From contig NZ_PVBN01000002.1 in assembly GCF_002968635.1 (NCBI RefSeq), positions 248,001-312,000 on the forward strand: a DNA stretch of 64,000 nt. The letters are read 5' to 3'. Shown one piece after another: positions 20,365 through 28,647 of this stretch; position 1 is the stretch's first letter, and each line of letters starts with the position of its first letter. The stretch comes from Neorhizobium alkalisoli. GTDB taxonomy: Bacteria > Pseudomonadota > Alphaproteobacteria > Rhizobiales > Rhizobiaceae. The translations under genes and the position numbers were made by a program. The notes beneath the pieces were generated by a model. It worked only from the letters and a program-made list of their open reading frames with translations, was not told where the DNA came from and did not search any database.

Positions 20365-20814
20365 TCAGACGGCGGCCGCCTCGGACCGTTCCTTCACTTC
20401 GATCTGATTGATCGCGTCGACCACGGCTTCGAAGGTCAGCATCGTGGAAGCGTGGCGAGCCTTGTAGTCCTTGACCGGCTTCAGGTAGCGCATGTCCCCG
20501 AAACGGCCCTCCGGCCCTTCGCCGCCCTCCTTCAGCATCGCAAGCATGTCCTCGCGGGCCTTCCGGATTTCACCGGCCGTCGCGCCGATGACATGCCGCG
20601 CCATGATCGAGGACGACGCCTGACCCAGGGCGCAGGCGCGCACCTCGTGGGCGAAATCCGTGACCGTGCCGTGATCCATCTTCAAATAGACGCGTACTTT
20701 CGAGCCGCAGAGCTTGGAATGTTTTTCGGAACTCGCATCCGCATCCGGCAGGCTACCCGCGTGGGTAATGTTGCCGGCGAATTCGAGAATTTTGCTGTTG
20801 TAGATTTCGTCCAT
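20365..20814 (-). CDS. Iron-sulfur cluster scaffold-like protein (NifU N-terminal/IscU/SufU family)
   Basis: A 149-residue protein of the IscU/SufU scaffold family. Two of the three cluster-binding cysteines are seen: Cys36 in KLCGSKV and Cys61 in ACALGQASSSI. In the C-terminal helix, where the family has a third cysteine (RxxCA-LxW pattern), this protein reads RHASTMLTFEAV (about 120-131), so the third ligand is missing. It may still carry iron or a cluster with another ligand, or act as a carrier. First gene of the operon with yidD and DUF1697, and divergent from folE. Confidence 0.85.
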   Translation of the reverse strand: MDEIYNSKILEFAGNITHAGSLPDADASSEKHSKLCGSKVRVYLKMDHGTVTDFAHEVRACALGQASSSIMARHVIGATAGEIRKAREDMLAMLKEGGEGPEGRFGDMRYLKPVKDYKARHASTMLTFEAVVDAINQIEVKERSEAAAV

Positions 20815-21100
20815 CTCAGGCTCGCTTGTAATGCCATCGCGATGTTGAACACATTGTCTCGCTCGCCGCGGACTACCGTAAAGGGGCTTGTGCCACTATA
20901 TGTGGTTTTGACCGGGCGTCATCAAGGAAGGATGTTTTCACGAAATCCGACCGAAATGGGAATAGCATGCCTTGTCAAAACGCCTGCTAGCGATCAGATA
21001 GCATAAGATTGCATAAAAATCAGTCGTGATGCCCTCACACTGTTCAGTCCTTGAGTAAAGCCAGTCGGGTGCGGCCTTGAACCGCATCAGGAGACGATAG

Positions 21101-21715
21101 ATGGATGCCATAGTGAAGAATTTCCCGGCCTCGAAAGAGAAGCTGGTTCGCCCATCCCAGCAGGAAGCCGAGGAGGCCGTACGCACTCTGCTTCGTTGGG
21201 CAGGCGACGATCCTGCTCGCGAAGGCCTTGTCGACACGCCGAAGCGGGTCGCCGCCGCCTATCTCGAACTGTTTGGCGGCTACGATCAGTCGGCGGAAGA
21301 AGTTTTGGGCCGGACCTTCGAGGAGGTCTCCGGCTACGACGACATCGTGCTCGTGCGTGATATCCCGTTCTTCTCCCATTGCGAACACCACATGCTGCCG
21401 ATCAAGGGCAAGGCGCATGTCGGCTATTTGCCGAACGGTCGCGTTCTCGGTCTTTCGAAGATCGCCCGCGTCGTGGAGATATTCGGCCGGCGTCTGCAGA
21501 CGCAGGAAAACCTCACGGCCCAGATCGCCCATGCCATCGAGGAAACCTTGAAGCCTCGCGGCGTTGCCGTGATGATCGAGGCGGAGCACATGTGCATGGA
21601 AATGCGCGGCGTGCAAAAGCAGGGTTCGCAAACGATCACGACGACCTTTACCGGCGAGATCAAGTCGGACGCCGCCGAACAGGCCAGGTTCTTCATGCTG
21701 GTCCGCAACCGCTGA
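21101..21715 (+). CDS. folE: GTP cyclohydrolase I
   Basis: A 204-residue type IA GTP cyclohydrolase, which opens the GTP purine ring to form 7,8-dihydroneopterin triphosphate for folate synthesis. The zinc ligands are visible as Cys94 and His97 in HCEHHMLPI and Cys165 in [20 protein letters not shown] marks the GTP site. AGGAGA lies seven bases before the ATG. It is followed 15 bases later by hisI, with which it is probably co-transcribed. The 286 bases upstream hold no gene that I can support. Confidence 0.97.
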   Translation: MDAIVKNFPASKEKLVRPSQQEAEEAVRTLLRWAGDDPAREGLVDTPKRVAAAYLELFGGYDQSAEEVLGRTFEEVSGYDDIVLVRDIPFFSHCEHHMLPIKGKAHVGYLPNGRVLGLSKIARVVEIFGRRLQTQENLTAQIAHAIEETLKPRGVAVMIEAEHMCMEMRGVQKQGSQTITTTFTGEIKSDAAEQARFFMLVRNR

Positions 21716-21730
21716 CGGGCACAAATTCCA

Positions 21731-22192
21731 ATGTCCATCTCTTTTGAAAAGCCGTCGGCCGACAAGGCCGAGATCGAAGGTGCAGGCGCCTTTACGCCGC
21801 GGTTCGACGGCAACGGGCTCGTCACCGCGGTCGTGACCGATATGCGCGACGGCGAACTGCTGATGGTTGCCCACATGAACGCGGAAGCCCTGGCGCTGAC
21901 CATCGAGACGGGAATCGCTCACTACTACAGCCGGTCGCGCGGCAAGATCTGGAAGAAGGGCGAGACCTCCGGCAACCTCCAGACGGTGCACGAACTGCGG
22001 ACGGACTGCGATCAGGATGCCGTTTGGCTGAAGGTTTCCGTCTCTGGCCATGACGCAGCATGCCATACGGGCCGCCGCTCCTGTTTCTATCGGACGGTAA
22101 GAAAAAGTGACAGCAGCGCTGTCCTTGAAATCACCGACGATGAGCGCCATTTCGATCCGGAAGCCGTCTATTCGGACGGGGGAACCAAATAA
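21731..22192 (+). CDS. hisI: Phosphoribosyl-AMP cyclohydrolase
   Basis: A 153-residue stand-alone HisI, catalysing the third step of histidine synthesis (hydrolysis of PR-AMP). The family motifs run in order: [29 protein letters not shown], then the metal-binding DCDQDAVW and the C-x7-C pattern of ACHTGRRSC. It lacks the HisE pyrophosphohydrolase domain, as usual in Alphaproteobacteria. It follows folE by 15 bases; both enzymes hydrolyse purine-type rings, but the pairing is probably historical. Confidence 0.96.
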   Translation: MSISFEKPSADKAEIEGAGAFTPRFDGNGLVTAVVTDMRDGELLMVAHMNAEALALTIETGIAHYYSRSRGKIWKKGETSGNLQTVHELRTDCDQDAVWLKVSVSGHDAACHTGRRSCFYRTVRKSDSSAVLEITDDERHFDPEAVYSDGGTK

Positions 22193-22301
22193 GCAACTGT
22201 TTCGTTTTTCGACACCGAGAGGTCGGATAAACGATTTCGAAACCTGTCCGCGCGCTATAATCGCCAGACTGGGGATTGTTCAGCTTGGAGGGTTTTAGTC
22301 G

Positions 22302-23258
22302 ATGCTGAACTGGAGTTGGAATCGTCACGATCCGCAAGCTGCGCCTGCCGAAGGCGGCGGTGCGCGAACCTTGGAACCACCACATCCCCCGATCGTCGAA
22401 CCGCCCCCAAAAGCAAAGCTTGCGCTCGCCCTTGGCGGAGGCGCTGCCCGTGGCTGGGCTCATATCGGCGTGTTGCGCGCGCTCGACGAAACCGGCATCG
22501 AGGTCGGAATGATCGCCGGCACTTCGATCGGCGCCCTCGTGGGTGGCTGTTATCTGGCCGGCAAGCTCGACGAACTCGAAACCTTTGCCCGTTCACTCAC
22601 CATGCGCCGGATCGCCGGACTGCTGGATCTGACGATCGGCGGCGGTGGCCTCCTAGGCGGCATGCGGCTGACGAAACGGATGCAGGAGCACCTCGAAGGG
22701 CTCGCGATCGAGGATCTCGACCGGCCGTTCGTGTCGGTGGCAACCGAGCTTCACACGGGCCATGAGGTCTGGATTTCCAGCGGATCGTTGATCACAGGCC
22801 TGCGGGCCTCCTACGCCCTTCCAGGCATTTTCGAACCGGTGAAATGCAACAACCGCACGTTGGTAGACGGCGCGCTGGTCAATCCTGTCCCGACGTCGGT
22901 CTGCCGCGCCTATGAGCAGCCGCTCGTGGTCGCGGTCAACCTGAACTACGAAATCTTCGGCCGTTCCGCGGTGGTCAAACACAGCGCCAGCGTCCAACCC
23001 ATGGACGACGACCGCAAGAGAGATGGCGTTCGTGTCGGGGTCACAGGGACGATGGTCCAGGCCTTCAACATCATCCAGGAACGGATTTCGCGCGCGAGGC
23101 TTGCGGGTGATCCCCCGGATCTGGCATTGCATCCCCGCCTCGCCGATATCGGCCTTTCCGAATTTCATCGGGCCGGCGAGGCGATCGACCGCGGTTATGC
23201 CGAAACGATCGCTCAGATCTCCGCTCTCAAACGCATGCAGGAAGTGTTCGCCCGCTAA
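22302..23258 (+). CDS. Patatin-like phospholipase (RssA type)
   Basis: A 318-residue patatin-domain lipase. The oxyanion loop LALGGGAARGWAHIG (about 41-55), the nucleophile Ser75 in AGTSIGA and Asp189 in LVDGALVNP form the Ser-Asp dyad. The first 37 residues are a proline-rich, probably flexible extension. Substrates are likely membrane phospholipids or lysophospholipids, acting from the cytoplasmic side as no signal peptide is seen. It is 109 bases after hisI. Confidence 0.9.
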   Translation: MLNWSWNRHDPQAAPAEGGGARTLEPPHPPIVEPPPKAKLALALGGGAARGWAHIGVLRALDETGIEVGMIAGTSIGALVGGCYLAGKLDELETFARSLTMRRIAGLLDLTIGGGGLLGGMRLTKRMQEHLEGLAIEDLDRPFVSVATELHTGHEVWISSGSLITGLRASYALPGIFEPVKCNNRTLVDGALVNPVPTSVCRAYEQPLVVAVNLNYEIFGRSAVVKHSASVQPMDDDRKRDGVRVGVTGTMVQAFNIIQERISRARLAGDPPDLALHPRLADIGLSEFHRAGEAIDRGYAETIAQISALKRMQEVFAR

Positions 23259-23266
23259 GCGTGGAG

Positions 23267-23294
23267 CACGACCCCGCCGGTAGGCGGGGTCGTG
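23267..23294. terminator. Perfect 12-bp hairpin between convergent genes
   Basis: CACGACCCCGCC pairs perfectly with GGCGGGGTCGTG around GGTA. It lies eight bases after the patatin gene and ten bases after the CBS gene's stop on the other strand. No T-run is seen, so it is probably a bidirectional stop of moderate strength. Confidence 0.6.
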
Positions 23295-23304
23295 ACGGCA
23301 AGGC

Positions 23305-23739
23305 TTAGCCGGCGATGTAGGCCTTGATCTGCTCGGCCTCGAGTTCGATTTCCCGGATGCGCGACTTGACGACGTCCCCGATCGAAATGATGCCGGCGAG
23401 TTTCCCGTCCTTTTCGACCGGAACGTGACGGAAGCGCCCGCCGGTCATGATGCCCATCAATTCGTCGACGGTCGTCTCCTCCCTGCAGCGCTGGACCGTC
23501 GTGGTCATCGCAGATTTGACCGGCTTATCAAGCACGCTCGGCCCTTTGCCGGCGATGGCACGCACGAGGTCGCGCTCGGTGAAGATGCCGGCAATCCGGC
23601 CCTCCATGGCGATGACCACCACTGCGCCGATCTTCTTTTCGTGCAGGATGCCGGCGACCTCCAGCAATGTCTTGTCCGGGGTCACCGTTACGACATCGCG
23701 GCCTTTCGCATCCAGCATGTTCTTGACGACTATTGCCAT
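23305..23739 (-). CDS. Tandem CBS domain protein
   Basis: A 144-residue protein made of two CBS domains forming one Bateman module. The first covers about 8-65 (VTVTPDKTLLEVAGILHEKK, then GIFTERDLVRA), the second about 75-135 (ETTVDELMGIMTGGRFRHVP, then GIISIGDVVKSRI). Such stand-alone modules bind adenine nucleotides and tune partner proteins. The ATG at 23739 follows GGAGAGAGCC. Partner unknown. Confidence 0.9.
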   Translation of the reverse strand: MAIVVKNMLDAKGRDVVTVTPDKTLLEVAGILHEKKIGAVVVIAMEGRIAGIFTERDLVRAIAGKGPSVLDKPVKSAMTTTVQRCREETTVDELMGIMTGGRFRHVPVEKDGKLAGIISIGDVVKSRIREIELEAEQIKAYIAG

Positions 23740-23855
23740 GGCTCTCTCCTCGTAGACCAGAATGGCTGAGGCGCCGCCCTCCCCCAAGGATCGGCGCAAA
23801 TGCGCAGTGAAGACTCCCTGCCGAAAGCGAATTTTAGAGCTAAGTCAAAAACATA

Positions 23856-24605
23856 TCAAGGTTGCGTAATCGGCATCCGGCTCGGAGGAACCGGATCGAA
23901 CAATCCGAAGAGCAGGAAGCCGAACAGGAAGCCGCCGATATGAGCGTCCCAGGCGATCGGCCCCATATCCGCGCCGAAAAGCTGCACGCCGAAGGCGATC
24001 AGAAGATTGCCGGCGAACCACATCACGGTAAAGATTACGACGGTCCGGTTTCTAAACGAACCGAGGATGGATTGCCGCGGATAAAGGTGGCCATGGGTCC
24101 TGTCGTAGCCGCGGTCGCCCGGAAAGGCGAACCGGCAGGCAGCCCCCATCAGCGCCGAAACGACCCCCGATGCTCCGATCAGAAGGGTTTCGTTGTTCCA
24201 GTTCAGCAGTGCGTGGAAGAAAGCTGCCGCCACCGCCGAGAGAATCCAGAAGACCACATACCGGACGGTCCCGATGCGCCTGACGACCGGGGCCCCGAAC
24301 GCCATGAGCCAGAGCGCGTTGAAGAGAATGTGTTCAACCCCGCCGTGAAGGAGCGAATAGGTCACCGGCGACCACAGCCAGGCGAGATCCTGGTCCGCCA
24401 AAGGGAAACCGTAGCGGAGCGGGATGAAGGCGAATGTGAAGATGAACTCGCTGCGCGCTGCCTCGTCCAGCAGATATTCCTGAATAACATAGATCCCGGC
24501 GAGCAGGGCCAATGTCACCACGAGACTTTGCGGCAGGTTGAAGACGGGTGGTGAACCTTCGTTCGGTTCGCGCCGTTCTTCTGCCATGTCCGGCTCGTCG
24601 CTCAT
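23856..24605 (-). CDS. Rhomboid family intramembrane serine protease
   Basis: A 249-residue polytopic protease with about six membrane segments. The catalytic dyad is Ser146 in IGASGVVS and His222 in WDAHIGGFLFG. The loop-1 region and HGGVEHILFNALWL (the conserved His-x-x-x-N helix) are also present. It cleaves transmembrane segments of unknown substrates. A soluble, acidic N-terminal stretch of about 25 residues precedes the first helix. It stands alone on the minus strand. Confidence 0.92.
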   Translation of the reverse strand: MSDEPDMAEERREPNEGSPPVFNLPQSLVVTLALLAGIYVIQEYLLDEAARSEFIFTFAFIPLRYGFPLADQDLAWLWSPVTYSLLHGGVEHILFNALWLMAFGAPVVRRIGTVRYVVFWILSAVAAAFFHALLNWNNETLLIGASGVVSALMGAACRFAFPGDRGYDRTHGHLYPRQSILGSFRNRTVVIFTVMWFAGNLLIAFGVQLFGADMGPIAWDAHIGGFLFGFLLFGLFDPVPPSRMPITQP

Positions 24606-24664
24606 TCCTGTCCCCTTGCTTCCAAACCAGCGATGGAATCCTCCGTCAGCCTTATAGGAGCGGC

Positions 24665-24715
24665 ATGTCGAAGGAAAGCATTTCGGGTGTGACGGCCCGG
24701 CGCCGTCGAGATTGA
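24665..24715 (+). CDS. Possible 16-residue small ORF
   Basis: An ATG with AGGAG four bases upstream opens a 16-codon frame, MSKESISGVTARRRRD, that ends 107 bases before the PAS-domain gene. It could be a leader peptide or small basic protein, but there is only the ribosome binding site and position to support it. A chance ORF is quite possible. Confidence 0.25.
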   Translation: MSKESISGVTARRRRD

Positions 24716-24822
24716 TGGTTCCTTAACCACGATGGCCGCGCCATGGCACGATATTCGCTCCGCAAAGGTTGAAGGTCGCGCATGAGGCGCGATTTGTCCC
24801 GAAATGTGACAGGTAGTGGCGG

Positions 24823-25407
24823 ATGCGAAACCAGGCGACCCGAGCGGTCTTTGATTACTGGATCAATCTGAAAGGCGATCGCGCCGCGCCGCTGCGGACC
24901 GAAGTCGATCCAACGGCGCTGCGCCACCTGCTTCCCCATCTTTTTATCGCCGCGGTGGATGAAGAGGGCGTGCTGGCTTTTCGGCTGGCCGGAACGCGAA
25001 TCTGCGACCTCTTCGGTCGTGAGCTGCGCGGCGCGGCCTTTGACCAGGTGTGGTTCGAAGCCGAGCAGCCGCAGCCCTTGCATATCGCTCGGAACGTCAT
25101 TCGGCACGAGCAGCCGGCTCTTGTCGATCTGGTTGCAGCGAACGCCCAGGCCCGCCAAGCCTACGAAATGCTTCTCCTGCCGCTCCGCTCCGCCGCTGGA
25201 ATGGAAAGTGACCGCCTTTTCGGAGCGCTCCTGCCGCGCGGCGCTCCTTTCCCGGCGGTCGCCCTTCCTGTTAACGGACTGGAGATGGAGAGCTGGACTT
25301 TCCTCACCGGCGGGGCATCGCATTTCGGCGTGCCGGTCACCGTCGACCACAACAGTCCACCCGGCGGTCTACGTCGGCATCCACCCTCTCAAGACCGGAG
25401 ATTCTGA
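24823..25407 (+). CDS. PAS domain-containing protein (PAS_5 family)
   Basis: A 194-residue protein of the rhizobial PAS_5 family. The signature region is ATRAVFDYWINLKGDRAAPL at the start, then LRHLLPHLFIAAVDEEG and FRLAGTRICDLFGRELRG, a fold resembling a PAS sensor without an attached output domain. Ligand and partner are unknown. It lies 96 bases upstream of a PilZ protein gene in the same direction, which hints at a shared role in envelope or c-di-GMP-linked control; that is inference. Confidence 0.8.
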   Translation: MRNQATRAVFDYWINLKGDRAAPLRTEVDPTALRHLLPHLFIAAVDEEGVLAFRLAGTRICDLFGRELRGAAFDQVWFEAEQPQPLHIARNVIRHEQPALVDLVAANAQARQAYEMLLLPLRSAAGMESDRLFGALLPRGAPFPAVALPVNGLEMESWTFLTGGASHFGVPVTVDHNSPPGGLRRHPPSQDRRF

Positions 25408-25503
25408 CGTCCTCTCGCATTCGCGGCTCTCGAATAAAAGATTCTGTTAACCGCGGTGCGCTATCAATTTCAGGTACACTCTCGACGAGAAAAGCTCTTT
25501 CAG

Positions 25504-26115
25504 ATGTATTCATTTCAGTCGGCCCAGACCCCAGCCAAGCAAGCCGTTCCCGCCCAGCGGACGTTTCAGCGAGTGTCTGTCAATGTTGCCGGGCGGCTGA
25601 TGCTGGCGACGCATGAGGAATTTCCCTGCAGCGTTGTGGATATGTCCCCGGGCGACGTCACTTTTGCCTGTTTCGGCCGACCTCGCGTCGGTGAGCGTGT
25701 GATCGCCTATCTCGACCATATCGGCCGGCTGGAAGGCACCGTCCTCAGCCTGTCGGACGATGGTTTCGCGATGTCGATCAACGCGACGGACCGCAAGCGC
25801 GAAAAGCTTGCCGCCCAGCTCACCTGGATCGCCAACAAGCACGAACTCGGCCTGCCGGAGGATCGCCGCCACGATCGCCTTGCGCCACGCAACACCCGCG
25901 CCGAAATCACGCTCGATGACGGTCGGCGGTATGAATGCCGCATCATGGACCTTTCGCTCTCGGGCGCCGCCGTCGACCTCGACGTCCGCCCATCGATCGG
26001 CACCCCCGTTCGGCTCGGGAGCATGCGCGGCCGCGTTGTCCGTCATTTCATGGAAGGCGTGGCGATCGAATTCAATTCGGTCCAGTCCCGCGAAGCCCTG
26101 ACGGAATTTCTTTAA
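25504..26115 (+). CDS. Tandem PilZ domain protein
   Basis: A 203-residue protein with two PilZ-like domains. The second (about 120-203) has a canonical c-di-GMP site: RRHDRLAPR for the RxxxR loop and MDLSLSGAAVD for D/N-x-S-x-x-G. The first (about 18-100) has a weaker site, with QRVSVNVAGR and VDMSPGDVTF, and may be structural. The start at 25504 is chosen because PilZ similarity begins soon after and GAGAAAAG is upstream. It is followed by a strong terminator. Role likely in c-di-GMP-responsive motility, polysaccharide or cell-surface control. Confidence 0.82.
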   Translation: MYSFQSAQTPAKQAVPAQRTFQRVSVNVAGRLMLATHEEFPCSVVDMSPGDVTFACFGRPRVGERVIAYLDHIGRLEGTVLSLSDDGFAMSINATDRKREKLAAQLTWIANKHELGLPEDRRHDRLAPRNTRAEITLDDGRRYECRIMDLSLSGAAVDLDVRPSIGTPVRLGSMRGRVVRHFMEGVAIEFNSVQSREALTEFL

Positions 26116-26234
26116 GGCGCCAAGGCGCTTTTCTGCCTCCCAATCCCGCCGTGAACACTGTTCAGGCCCGCCGTTGGTGACGGACGGCGGAGCAGTGCAT
26201 CGCTCATTTCTCTCTCGACCGTCCGCACCTCCTC

Positions 26235-26264
26235 AAAAAAATGTGCCCTTTTGGCACTTTTTTT
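26235..26264. terminator. Rho-independent terminator with A- and T-runs
   Basis: GTGCC (26243-26247) pairs with GGCAC (26253-26257) and is followed by seven Ts; seven As precede it. It can stop transcription from the PilZ gene and also in the opposite direction. It lies in the gene-free stretch 26116-26628, for which I see no coding sequence. Confidence 0.75.
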
Positions 26265-26499
26265 GTAGGGCGTCAGAGCCCGAACGAGCAGCCGGACGCC
26301 CTTTTGGCCTCTCCGTTGAAGAGTCTGCCAAGTCTCTTTGGTTAATTTGGTAGCCGGAGGCTTCGCCTCGTCCGACGTTATCGTCCCGCGTTCCTCTCGA
26401 AAAGTCTTTCGTGTCGAGGAACTTACCCTCACGACGCCAACGATCGCGGCGATGTTCGAGGTTTAAGTGTTCTCGCCAAAAACTCACCGAATTAGCTAG

Positions 26500-26520
26500 A
26501 ATTTGATTCACATTCAAATT
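26500..26520. promoter_or_regulatory. AT-rich inverted repeat upstream of the BTLCP gene
   Basis: AATTTGA (26500-26506) and TCAAATT (26514-26520) form a perfect inverted repeat with a seven-base spacer in a markedly AT-rich part of the 513-base stretch before the cysteine peptidase gene. ATGAATTCAAAT, a related sequence, follows at 26533. This could be an operator or promoter region; the binding protein is unknown. Confidence 0.35.
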
Positions 26521-26628
26521 GTATTTTAGGCAAAATGAATTCAAATAAGACTTTGATTTTACTTCGCTATTTTGCGGTCGCTCAAGCCCTCTGTGTCAGT
26601 GTTCTTCCCACAACGGGGAGACATAAAA

Positions 26629-27240
26629 ATGAAATTCAGCAAGGGACTGGGCCTCGCCGCCATCACCGCATTCGCAGCGATCTTTACCGCCGGCAGCAGC
26701 TACGCGATGCCGGCCGGCGCCATGCGCGTCATCAGCCAGGCCAATCCGCCGGTCGGCCACTACGAGTTCTGCAAGACCTATACGAGCGAATGTGCCGCGA
26801 CCTACCAGGACGCCGGTCCCATGCCCCTCACCGAGGACAAATGGCGGACCATCCTGGACGTCAACTATACCGTCAATTCCTCGATCACGCCGATGACCGA
26901 CCAGGAGATCTACGGAGTCGAGGAACGCTGGGCCTATCCGCGGACCGTCGGCGACTGCGAGGATTTCGTTCTGCTGAAGCGCAAGATGCTGATCAAAAAA
27001 GGCGTCGATCCTTCCGATCTGCTGATCACCGTGGTGCTTCAGCCGAACGGCGAAGGACATGCGGTCCTCACGGTCCGTACAGACCACGGCGATTTCGTGC
27101 TCGACAACATGCGCAACAAGGTCATGCTCTGGTCCGACACGGAATATACCTATCTGAAGCGCCAGGCCTCCGACGATCCGTCCCGCTGGGTCAAGCTCCA
27201 GGACGGGCGTGCGACGGCGGTGGGTTCGGTCGGCCAGTAA
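26629..27240 (+). CDS. Transglutaminase-like cysteine peptidase (BTLCP family)
   Basis: A 203-residue exported protein of the bacterial transglutaminase-like cysteine proteinase family. The signal peptide spans about 1-26 (AAITAFAAIFTAGSSYAM). The catalytic triad is Cys110 in VGDCEDFVLLKR, His144 in GEGHAVLTVR and Asp159 in FVLDN. In other bacteria BTLCPs include LapG, which works with c-di-GMP signalling to release surface adhesins; the PilZ gene next door is suggestive, but no LapD is present here. The ATG at 26629 follows GGGGAG by seven bases. Confidence 0.88.
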   Translation: MKFSKGLGLAAITAFAAIFTAGSSYAMPAGAMRVISQANPPVGHYEFCKTYTSECAATYQDAGPMPLTEDKWRTILDVNYTVNSSITPMTDQEIYGVEERWAYPRTVGDCEDFVLLKRKMLIKKGVDPSDLLITVVLQPNGEGHAVLTVRTDHGDFVLDNMRNKVMLWSDTEYTYLKRQASDDPSRWVKLQDGRATAVGSVGQ

Positions 27241-27263
27241 TTCACGTCCTGCGACGAGCGCGA

Positions 27264-27632
27264 TCAGGGAACATCGCTGCATATCTGAAAACGATTGCCG
27301 AAGGGGTCGTGGAAGCTCGCAAACACCACATGCCCCTCGAAGACGACCGGCTCGCCGCAGGCGACGCCGCGGCACCGAAGATCGTCCACTGCCGCATAAC
27401 AGTCCCTGACGTTGAGAACCACCGTCGTCCCCGTCGATGGCTCCCAATCCGGTCCTGCCACCGTCACGGCGAGATTGCCGCCCTGTCCGCCCGTCGAAAA
27501 CTCGAGCCAACCGGCTTCCGGCAAGTCGTACAGCGGCTCCCCGAGCCCAAGCGTCTCCCCGTAGAAAAGCCGTGCCCTGCCGAGATCGGTCACCGAAATC
27601 GAGACGACGTTGATTCCCTGAAACAGCTGCAC
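27264..27632 (-). CDS. VOC superfamily (glyoxalase/dioxygenase-like) protein
   Basis: A 122-residue single-module vicinal oxygen chelate protein made of two beta-alpha-beta-beta-beta units. FQGINVVSISVTDLGRARLF starts the first unit and FASFHDPFGNRFQICS ends the second. The reaction is unknown; glyoxalase or antibiotic-resistance-like functions are typical of the superfamily. It starts with GTG at 27632, with GGAGG five bases upstream. Convergent with the BTLCP gene, 23 bases apart. Confidence 0.8.
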   Translation of the reverse strand: MQLFQGINVVSISVTDLGRARLFYGETLGLGEPLYDLPEAGWLEFSTGGQGGNLAVTVAGPDWEPSTGTTVVLNVRDCYAAVDDLRCRGVACGEPVVFEGHVVFASFHDPFGNRFQICSDVP

Positions 27633-27661
27633 CTGTTCCTCCTTGCCGGCGCCGATCGACT

Positions 27662-27676
27662 TTAACGAAACATTAA
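27662..27676. promoter_or_regulatory. CtrA-like binding site
   Basis: The sequence reads TTAA-N7-TTAA exactly, the full consensus for the alphaproteobacterial cell-cycle regulator CtrA. It is 111 bases upstream of the chosen start of the next membrane protein gene, a plausible promoter position. Confidence 0.45.
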
Positions 27677-27786
27677 GGATGAAATTCCAGACTGGCGCGC
27701 AATCGCCGGACCGCGTTCCGTATCCTCATCTCCGTCTCATTCCGGTGCATGGCGAATTTCCTTCCGGTGAACATGGAGCGCACGTC

Positions 27787-28518
27787 ATGGCAGGTCCAGC
27801 CCCCGATACTACGGCTGAAGAAACGCCGCTGATCTCGAGCCGGTTTCTCTACCGCTTGACGACAATCGTCGCGTTCGTCGCTGCCATGACTCTGGCGGTC
27901 AGCGTCGGTGGCCGCTGGTTCGGCGAACGCATCGCGCTTGCCGGCCACACTGACAGTACCGAGGAGTTCCTGATCCAGATCGGACAGGACAAACTCGGTC
28001 TACCAGCCAACATGATCCGCTTCCGCGACCAGCGCCGCAATGGCGTCGCCGAACGTGTCGACATTTATTTCACATGGCCGGAACGACAGGGTTACAGTTC
28101 TGCGCTGCGCGCCCGGTTCGATGATGTCGCCCAGTCTTCGAATTTGATTTTCCTGCAGATTTCACAGAGCACGATGTCCCGCGACATGTCCGGCCGCCTG
28201 GAGCCGATCTATTCGAAGCTCTTTGACGGCGATCCGCAGCCCGGAAAGTTCGGCCTGACGCTCCATCGACTGCGGCCTGATTCCGGTTATGGAAACGAAC
28301 TCATCCTGTCTGCGCAACGCCCCGATTCGCCTGACTATGTCGTCCGCTGCCTCCTGCCCGGCGCCGGCGAGAAGCCGACCAGCGGAGACTGCCAGCGCGA
28401 TATCCACATCGGTCAGGATCTGACGGTGCTCTATCGCTTCTCCAGCGTGCTTTTGAAGGATTGGCAACATATTGATGCCGCAGTTCGGCTCTTTGTCGAA
28501 AACCGGCTGGCGAAATAG
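27787..28518 (+). CDS. Conserved hypothetical protein with one membrane segment
   Basis: A 243-residue protein with one hydrophobic helix at about 23-42 (LTTIVAFVAAMTLAVSVGGRWFG) and a large C-terminal domain that is probably periplasmic, containing two cysteines near its end (VVRCLLPG and SGDCQRDI). I do not recognise the family beyond similarity to rhizobial hypotheticals. The ATG at 27787 is preceded by GGAG at eight bases; a start at 27679 is the alternative but would place the CtrA-like site right at the start codon. Function unknown. Confidence 0.7.
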   Translation: MAGPAPDTTAEETPLISSRFLYRLTTIVAFVAAMTLAVSVGGRWFGERIALAGHTDSTEEFLIQIGQDKLGLPANMIRFRDQRRNGVAERVDIYFTWPERQGYSSALRARFDDVAQSSNLIFLQISQSTMSRDMSGRLEPIYSKLFDGDPQPGKFGLTLHRLRPDSGYGNELILSAQRPDSPDYVVRCLLPGAGEKPTSGDCQRDIHIGQDLTVLYRFSSVLLKDWQHIDAAVRLFVENRLAK

Positions 28519-28647
28519 CCGCCGCGGACGGACGGGTTGATGTCTAAAATGCAGCACATCGAGGCAAGCTGCTGTTCATCATAAACCTCTTGGTAACGCT
28601 GTTCTCCTAGAGTGTCGGCAACGGCTGCGACGGGGGAGCGTCCGGAC

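Noticed and set aside
26112..26544. Two overlapping minus-strand frames of about 105 residues in the AT-rich intergenic region
   Set aside because: They run through the terminator hairpin and inverted repeat, lack ribosome binding sites and have no recognisable features.
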